NCBI RefSeq assembly: GCF_030272615.1
Contig: NC_081413.1
Coordinates: forward strand, 157,673,849 to 157,737,848
From: Cryptomeria japonica
Taxonomy: Eukaryota > Streptophyta > Pinopsida > Cupressales > Cupressaceae
Length of the DNA: 64,000 bases
Reading direction: 5' to 3'
Shown piece by piece: positions 57,824 through 64,000 of the stretch; the first letter of the stretch is position 1, and each line of letters starts with the position of its first letter. The notes below the pieces were generated by a model. It searched no databases and had not been told where the DNA came from. It was given only the letters and a program-made list of their open reading frames with translations. The translations under genes were made by a program, and so were the position numbers.

Positions 57824-59368
57824 TCATCTTTTCATTACATTGATTGGCACTAATGGCCCATTTACATTTAAAAATGACCTCATAGGTCTCATTAGCTTCC
57901 TCCAATGCCCTGTATCATCATATGACCCCTTGAACTCACTGTGCTCAAGGTGCTCCTGCACCATACTCTTGGGGACAAAAGAATTCAAGGTCCCCTTGAA
58001 TGGCTTCCTTCTCTTTTTGATCTTCCAATTCATTGGTACCATATGCTTGTTCCCAGAAAACAAAATCAGTCCATGCCTTGGTTTCTCCTTGCACCTTAGC
58101 TCCTCCATTTGGTACTTTGGCCAAGCACCTACACCATCATTGTGGATCATTTCCACATGGTTATCAATAAAGTATCCCTACATACCTGAAACAAAGGGAT
58201 TAGAAAAAAATAGAAACAACATCATGCATCAATATCTCCATCCTTGGAGAAAAAATTTCCACCATTTGAGCCTCTTCTTGGACCTCTATCTCACTCTCAA
58301 TCTTCATTTCCAAGGCTTCTTCCTCTTGAGCCTTACAAACACCACCAAACTTCTTCCATTCTTCAACTATGGCTTCAAACTCTTGCCATAAATCAGGTTC
58401 AACTGCTACATCTGCTACAACCTCATCCTCATGCCATTCTCACTATCACTCAACTTTCTTGCCACTTCATTAGCCACACACCTTGATGTCTTAGGGGTAT
58501 CTTGCTGCCCTGTACCCTCTCCCATTCTCAATGGACATATCATAGTCCCAATCATAATCATTTCCTCAACTTCAAGCCCTCGAAGACTTGATTCTTTGGT
58601 TTCTTCACCACTACCTTTGTCTTCCATCTTTTTCTCAACATTATGAACCTCTTTATCCTTAGGTTCACCATCCTCTTCAACACTGATCTGCTGCACCTTG
58701 TGCTCTTGTCCTTCCAATGGAAAACTTACCTCAACCTTGGCATCTTCATCCACCTTCTTTGTTGGAATTTCTGCCCCAACTTCATGCATGTTTGTACTCT
58801 TGATGGTTGTCTGCTTCATTGCACCATCACCCTTCATCAACCAATCCTTCACTTTCTCTTTATCTTCATTTTCATGTTCCTTTTTCCTAAGGAACTCTAT
58901 CTTTCCAATCAAACCTATCCTTCTTGACATCCCCCAAGATGCCCCATCATCCTTCAATGGATTCAATACAAACTTCTCCCCATCCTTGTTGATGCTATAT
59001 GTATTTCTGTAACCATCATGTAGGGCAAACCTATTAGATTGCCATGCTCTTCCCAAGATCAAATGACAATCACTCAAAGGCATAACATCACATTGGATAA
59101 CATCATAATATGAACCAATATTGAAAGAAACATATGCTTGTTCCTTAACATCAATCCATTGATGATCACTTAACCCATATGCTTTGTAAGGTGTCTCATG
59201 AGGTGCCTTTGGTAGGTCCAACTTTTCAACCATTTCTATTGAGACTATGTTTTTAAAGGACCCACTATCAACTACAACCTTGCATACCTTACCCCTGCAC
59301 TTGCATTGTGTTTTGAATATAGGAAGCCTCTGAACATACCTTGCCCTCCTTCCTTTCTCTTCTTCCAT
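57824..59368 (-). pseudogene. F copy 2: retropepsin fused to a novel C-terminal region
   Basis: MEEEKGRRARYVQRLP leads into a retropepsin domain: CKVVVDSGSFKNIVSIEMVE (active-site DSG), SFNIGSYYDVIQCDVMPLSD, CHLILGRAWQSNRFALHDGY, a pattern familiar from plant chromovirus proteases. A long acidic linker and the C-terminal block of copies 1, 3 and 4 follow. A 13-bp deletion near 58440, an extra A near 58205 and a stop near 58180 break the second half. There is no gag or RT. It is the only copy that retains the protease. Confidence 0.75.
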
Positions 59369-60215
59369 GATGGCTATAACTCCTATCTCTCAACCTTCAA
59401 TATCTCTCTCCACATACTAGAGTAACACCCCCAACACACTATCTCACTGTTTTAGGGCAGCCAAAAGAATAAATTACAATATTAACTCTCTCCCTTTGGT
59501 TTCACACATTACCAATGTACCCAAGACACTCACAAATCCCCTTAGGCTCTATCCATTTCCATACATACTCTACTGAACCATCAAACACAACTTTGAAATT
59601 AAATAAACAAAATATACCTTCTTGCTGTCCTTCTTGATAGACCCATACTTAGAGATCTATAACTTCTGAACCAAACATTATTTAATCAATCACTTTAGTG
59701 ATATTATTCAAAACTTAATCCTTAACAACATATACAAAATTTAAGAAGATCCAACGGTGCAGTGATGAGATATTGCCCTCGCATCAGGACTGTTGTAGTC
59801 ACACCCCAAATCTGGCTATTTTTTAGTCTGAAACCTTCATGAAGCACGTGCCAAATCCATCATGGAACCCAAGACACACCCTAGATAGGTAAAATACATC
59901 CTTACCCTCATCTCTCCCCAAAATGGGGTTTGGAAAAACATCTAGACAAAAGTTATTACATTTATGAGGCCACTGGATGCCCTAGTAAGGGTTTTGATAG
60001 TTTTGAAACAAATGTCAATATCTTCCACAAATGATAATGAAATTACACCAAATAAAAACCAAATCACTCTTATTTCATTTCACTTTCATCCCAGTAAGAT
60101 AACTTAATCAATAAAATTCATATCAATTTACAAATGAACAAATTTCAGTTTGTCATACGTTGAAAACTCAGAAAATACAAGGAAAAATACAATTTTATTG
60201 CTCCACTTCTCAAAT
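59369..60215 (-). repeat. LTR-like 5' flank of F copy 2
   Basis: It matches the downstream two thirds of the flank of copies 1 and 3 and ends about 30 bp before the copy 2 ATG. No primer site of known type is visible. At 60215 it is joined head-to-head to copy 3. Confidence 0.65.
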
Positions 60216-61316
60216 CTCAAGAAGGATAGGTTTGATTGGAAAGATAGAGTTCCTAAGGAAAAATTAACATGAAGATGAAGATAAAGAGAAAGTGAAGAAT
60301 TCATTGATGAAGGGTGATGGTGCAATGGAGCAGACAACCATCAAGAGTACAAACATGCATGAAGTTAGCGCAGAAATTCCAACAAAGAAGGTGGATGAAG
60401 ATGCCAAGGCTGACGTAAGTTGTCCATTGGAAGGACAAGAGCACACGGTGCAGCAGATAAGTTTTGAAGAGGATGGTGAAACTAAGGATAAAGAGGTTCA
60501 AAATGTTGAGAAAGAGATGGAAGACAAAGGTACTAGTGAAGGAACCAAAGAATCAAGTCTTGGAGGGCTTGAAGTTAAGGAAATGATTCTGATTGGGACT
60601 ATGATATGTCCATTGAGAATGGGAGAGGGTATAGGGCAGAAAGATACCCCTAAGACATCAAGGTGTGTGGATAATGAAGTGGCAAGAGAGTTGAGTGATA
60701 GTTTGGTATGCCAAGGAGAATGGCATGAGGATGAGGTTGCAGTAGATGTAGCAATTGAATCTAATTTATGGCAAGAGTTTGAAGCCATAGAATGGGAGAA
60801 GTTTGGTGGTGTTTGTAAGGCTCAAGAGGAAGAAGCCTTGGAAATGAAGATTGAGAGTGAGATAGAGGTCCAAGAAGAGGCTCAAATGGTGGAAATTTTT
60901 TCTCCAAGGACGGAGATATTGATGCATGATGTTGTTTCTATTTTTTCTAATCCCTTTGTTTTAGGTATGCAGGGATACTTTATTGATAACCATGTGGAAA
61001 TGATCCACAATGATGGTGTAGGTGCTTGGCCAAAGTACCAAATGGAGGGGCTAAGGTGCAAGGAGAAACCAAGGCATGGACTGATTTTGTTTGTAGGGTA
61101 CAAGCAGATGGTACCAATGAATTGGAAGATTAGAAAGCCATTCAAGCGGACCTTGAATTCTTTTGTCCCCGGGAGTATGGTGTAGGAGCACCCTGAGCAC
61201 GATGAGTTCAAGGGGTCATATGATGATACAAGCTATTGGAGGAATCTAATGAGACCTATGAGGTCATTTTTAAATGTAAATGGGCCATTAGTGCCAATCA
61301 ATGTAATGAAATGTAA
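60216..61316 (+). pseudogene. F copy 3: protease-fusion protein lacking the protease
   Basis: It begins inside the linker (SRRIGLIGKIEFLRKK) and includes the whole acidic linker and C-terminal block. One stop follows GSMV at 61183-61185, and a 10-bp tandem duplication near 61300-61320 removes the usual stop. Otherwise the frame is open. Confidence 0.65.
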
Positions 61317-62520
61317 TGAAAAGATGAAAAGATGTAAAATTGTCAAAATTGGCAAAATAGGCCTAAAAAGGCTAAAATTGGGTTTTGAGGGTAGAATAGA
61401 TAAATATGATGAATAAATGATGTAATAATGTTTAAAAGGTCATTTAATTACTATTTGAGTGGTTTGGGGTGATTAGATTTCAAATTGTGAAGTTGACAAA
61501 TGAAATTGTCAATCTTGACAACTTTTGAGCAACTTTTGTTGCAAAATGTTGCAAAAATGCAATAAAGGGTAGTTAGAGGTGGTTATTAGTTACATTTCAG
61601 CCTTAGAAGGCTTGGAGAACTATAAAATGATGTAATAAATCCATTTTGAGAGGGACATTGGATGTGGAGGTCGATATTTGAGAAGTGGAGCAATAAAATT
61701 GTATTTTTACTTGTATTTTCTGAGTTTTCAGCATATGACAGATTGAAATTTGTTCATTTGCAAATTGATATGAATTTATTTGATTAATTTATCTTACTGG
61801 GATGAAAGTGAAATGAACTAAGAGTTATTTGGTTTTTATTTGGTGCAATTTCATTATCATTTGTGGAAGATATTGACATTTGTTTCAAAACTGTCAAAAC
61901 CCTTACTAGGGCATCCAGTGGCCTCATAAATGTAATAAATTTTGTCTAGATGTTTTTCCAAACCCCATTTTGGGCAGGGATGAGGGTAAGGATGTATTTT
62001 ACCTATCCATGGTGTGTGTAGGGTTCCATGATGGACTTGGCACATGTTTCATGAAGGTTTCAGACTGAAAGACAGTCAGATTTGGGGTGTGACTGCAATA
62101 GTCCCGATGCGAGGGCAATATCTCATCACTGAACTGTTGGATCTTCTTAAATTTTGGATATGTTGTTGAGGGTTAAGGTTGGAATAATCTCACTGAAGTG
62201 ATTGAGAAAGTAATTTTTTGTTCAAAAGTTATAAATCTCTGAGTACGGGTCTATCAAGAACGATAGCAAGAAGGTATATTTTGTTTATTTAGTTTCAAAG
62301 TTGTGTTTAATGGTTTAGTGGAGTATGTATGGAAATGGATAGAGCCTAAAGGGATGTGTGAGTGTCTTGAGTACATTGGGAATGTGTGAAACTAATGGGA
62401 GAGATTTTTATGAGTTTTGTCAACAAATATTGTCATTTATACTTTTGACTATCCTAAAATAGTGAGACAGTGTGTTGGGGGTGTTATTCTAGTATGTGGA
62501 GAGTAGGGGATCAGAGGTGA
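61317..62520 (+). repeat. LTR-like flank of F copy 3 (most complete)
   Basis: It runs from tgtaaaattgtcaaaattgg through actataaaatgatg (61620) to ggggtgttattctagtatgtgg and ends near 62520, where copy 4 begins in the opposite orientation. Confidence 0.7.
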
Positions 62521-63106
62521 TGCCCTAGTAAGGGTTTTGATAGTTTTGAAACAAATGTCAATATCTTCCACAAATGATAATGAAATTGCACCAAGTAAAA
62601 ACCAAATCACTCTTAGTTCATTTCACTTTCATCCCAGTAAGATAAATTAATCACACAAATGCATATCAATTTGCAAATGAACAAATTTCAGTCTGGCATA
62701 TGTTGAAAACTCAGAAAATACAAGGAAAAATACAATATTATTGCTCCACTTCTCAAATATCGACCTCCACATCCAATTTCCCTCTCAAAATGGATTAATT
62801 ACATCATTTTATAGTTCTCCAAGCCTTCTAATGCTGAAGTGTAACTAATAACCACCTATAACTACCCTTTTTTGTATTTTTGCAACATTTTGCAACAAAA
62901 GTTGCTCAAAAGTTGTCAAGATTGACAATTTCATTTGTCAACTTGACAATTTGAAATCCAATGACCCCAAACTACTTAAATAGTAATTAAATGACCTTTT
63001 AAACATTATTATATCATTTATTCATCATATTTATCTATTCTACCCTCAAAACCCAATTTTAGCCTTTTTAGGCGTATTTTGCCAATTTTGACAATTTTAC
63101 ATCTTT
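62521..63106 (-). repeat. Truncated LTR-like flank of F copy 4
   Basis: It matches the first ~590 bp of the flank in minus sense and is truncated at gccctagtaaggg. Confidence 0.7.
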
Positions 63107-63790
63107 TCATCTTTTCATTACATTGATTGGCACTAATGGCCCATTTACATTAAAAAATGACCTCATAGGTCTCATTATATTCCTCCAATGCCCTGTATCA
63201 TCATATGACCCCTTGAACTCACTGTGCTCAGGGTGCTCCTGCACCATACTCCCGAGGACAAAAGAATTCAAGGTCCCCTTGAATGGCTTCCTTCTCTTTC
63301 TGTTCTTCCAATTCATTGGTACCATCTTCTTGTACCCTAAAAACAAAATCAGTCCATGCCTTGGTGTCTCCTTGCACCTTAGCTCCTCCATTTGGTACTT
63401 TGGCCAAGCACCTACACCATCATTGTGGATCATTTCCACATGGTTATCAATAAAGTATCCCTGCATACCTGAAACAAAGGGATTAGAAAAAATAGAAACA
63501 ACATCATGCATCAATATCTCCATCCTTGGAGAAAAAATTTCCACCATTTGAGCCTCTTCTTGGACCTCTATCTCACTCTCAATCTTCATTTCCAAGGCTT
63601 CTTCCTCTTGAGCCTTACAAACACCACCAAACTTCTCCCATTCTTCAACTATGGCTTCAAACTCTTGCCATAAATCAGGTTCAACTGCTACATCTACTGC
63701 AACCTCATCCTCATGCCATTCTCCTTGGCATACCAAACTATCACTCAACTTTCTTGCCACTTCATTAGCCACACACCTTGATGTCTTAGA
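63107..63790 (-). CDS. F copy 4: C-terminal half of the protease-fusion protein, open
   Basis: Open from TSRCVANEVARKLSD to the stop, nearly identical to copy 1 and beginning at the same codon. The upstream codons in the long frame (63791-63859) are antisense to copia gag and not part of the gene. No function assigned. Confidence 0.55.
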   Translation of the reverse strand, partial: SKTSRCVANEVARKLSDSLVCQGEWHEDEVAVDVAVEPDLWQEFEAIVEEWEKFGGVCKAQEEEALEMKIESEIEVQEEAQMVEIFSPRMEILMHDVVSIFSNPFVSGMQGYFIDNHVEMIHNDGVGAWPKYQMEELRCKETPRHGLILFLGYKKMVPMNWKNRKRRKPFKGTLNSFVLGSMVQEHPEHSEFKGSYDDTGHWRNIMRPMRSFFNVNGPLVPINVMKR

Positions 63791-63791
63791 A

Positions 63792-64000
63792 GGAGATGGT
63801 GAAGATGAGAATTTTATTTCCTTTATGCAGAAAGTGAATGAGATTATGTGTGGAATCAAATGTGTCGGTAGAGTCCTTGAAGTATCTAATGTTATTGATA
63901 GAGTATTGAGATCCCTGCCTCCTTATAAACATAAGGTTGTTGCTATAGATGAGATCCAGGCTGTGATAAATATGACAAGAGATATTTTGGTAGGTAAACT
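63792..64000 (+). CDS. Copia gag of element E, continuation
   Basis: The frame GDGEDENFISFMQKVNEIM, then VIDRVLRSLPPYKHKVVAID and MTRDILVGK is the second half of a UBN2 gag domain. It takes up where 55515 left off, apart from a one-base frame difference, and runs off the window. It shows that cluster F is an insertion in element E. Confidence 0.85.

Larger units (their letters stand above)
55521..63790. mobile_element. Cluster F: four rearranged copies of a protease-fusion element
   Basis: This 8.27-kb block splits the gag of element E and is flanked by AGGAG on both sides (55516-55520, 63791-63795). Inside, copies 1, 2 and 4 read on the minus strand and copy 3 on the plus strand; each has an ORF and/or an LTR-like flank, several truncated. 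The block termini are not TG...CA, so it is not a simple LTR insertion. It may be a rearranged product of one or several insertions. Confidence 0.65.

Overview
The window looks like a piece of a large, repeat-packed seed-plant nuclear genome. A gymnosperm is my best guess, but that is inference: it rests on long, partly decayed Ty3/gypsy and Ty1/copia elements nested in each other, very large LTRs and no recognisable host gene. I see no rRNA, tRNA gene, CRISPR array or bacterial feature. Nearly every coding stretch belongs to a retrotransposon, and most carry stops or frameshifts.

Layout, left to right. 1-1967: minus-strand copia element '0' (intact gag start running off the edge, tRNA-Met primer site, LTR). 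2914-10968: minus-strand element 'A', about 8 kb, with two LTRs, a coiled-coil/zinc-knuckle gag-like ORF and a long unknown ORF2, but no protease, RT or integrase; it is flanked by a 173-bp direct duplication. 11407-14429: a truncated relative, 'A2', with the same gag-spacer-ORF2 order. 14430-51845: an old, long-LTR fragment 'D' split by two insertions. The first is a CACTA-like DNA transposon (14888-34460), itself hosting gypsy element 'B' (17023-33335, TSD CAAGT, LTRs of about 4.7 kb each containing a ~720-codon ORF). The second is gypsy element 'C' (37228-51588, TSD GTACT, LTRs exactly 1135 bp with about 37 differences). 51846-53722: gypsy protease/G-patch remnant. 53725-55515 and 63792-64000: plus-strand copia element 'E' (LTR, primer site, gag) split by an 8.27-kb cluster 'F' (55521-63790) of four rearranged copies of a protease-fusion gene and its LTR-like flank.

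B and C carry gag, protease, RT, a degraded native RNase H, a second archaeal-type RNase H and integrase, as in the Tat branch of plant Ty3/gypsy, but the second RNase H lies before RT in B and after the native RNase H in C. Both have Lys where the third catalytic acid of integrase should be.

Best candidates for something little described: the LTR-embedded ORF shared by B and D; the pol-less two-ORF A/A2 family; the arrays of micro-hairpins in the copia-type LTRs; and the F protease-fusion cluster. By nesting, D is older than the CACTA, which is older than B; C also postdates D, and F postdates E. Hand-counted LTR divergence (A about 4-5%, B about 7%, C about 3.3%) suggests C is the youngest of those three.
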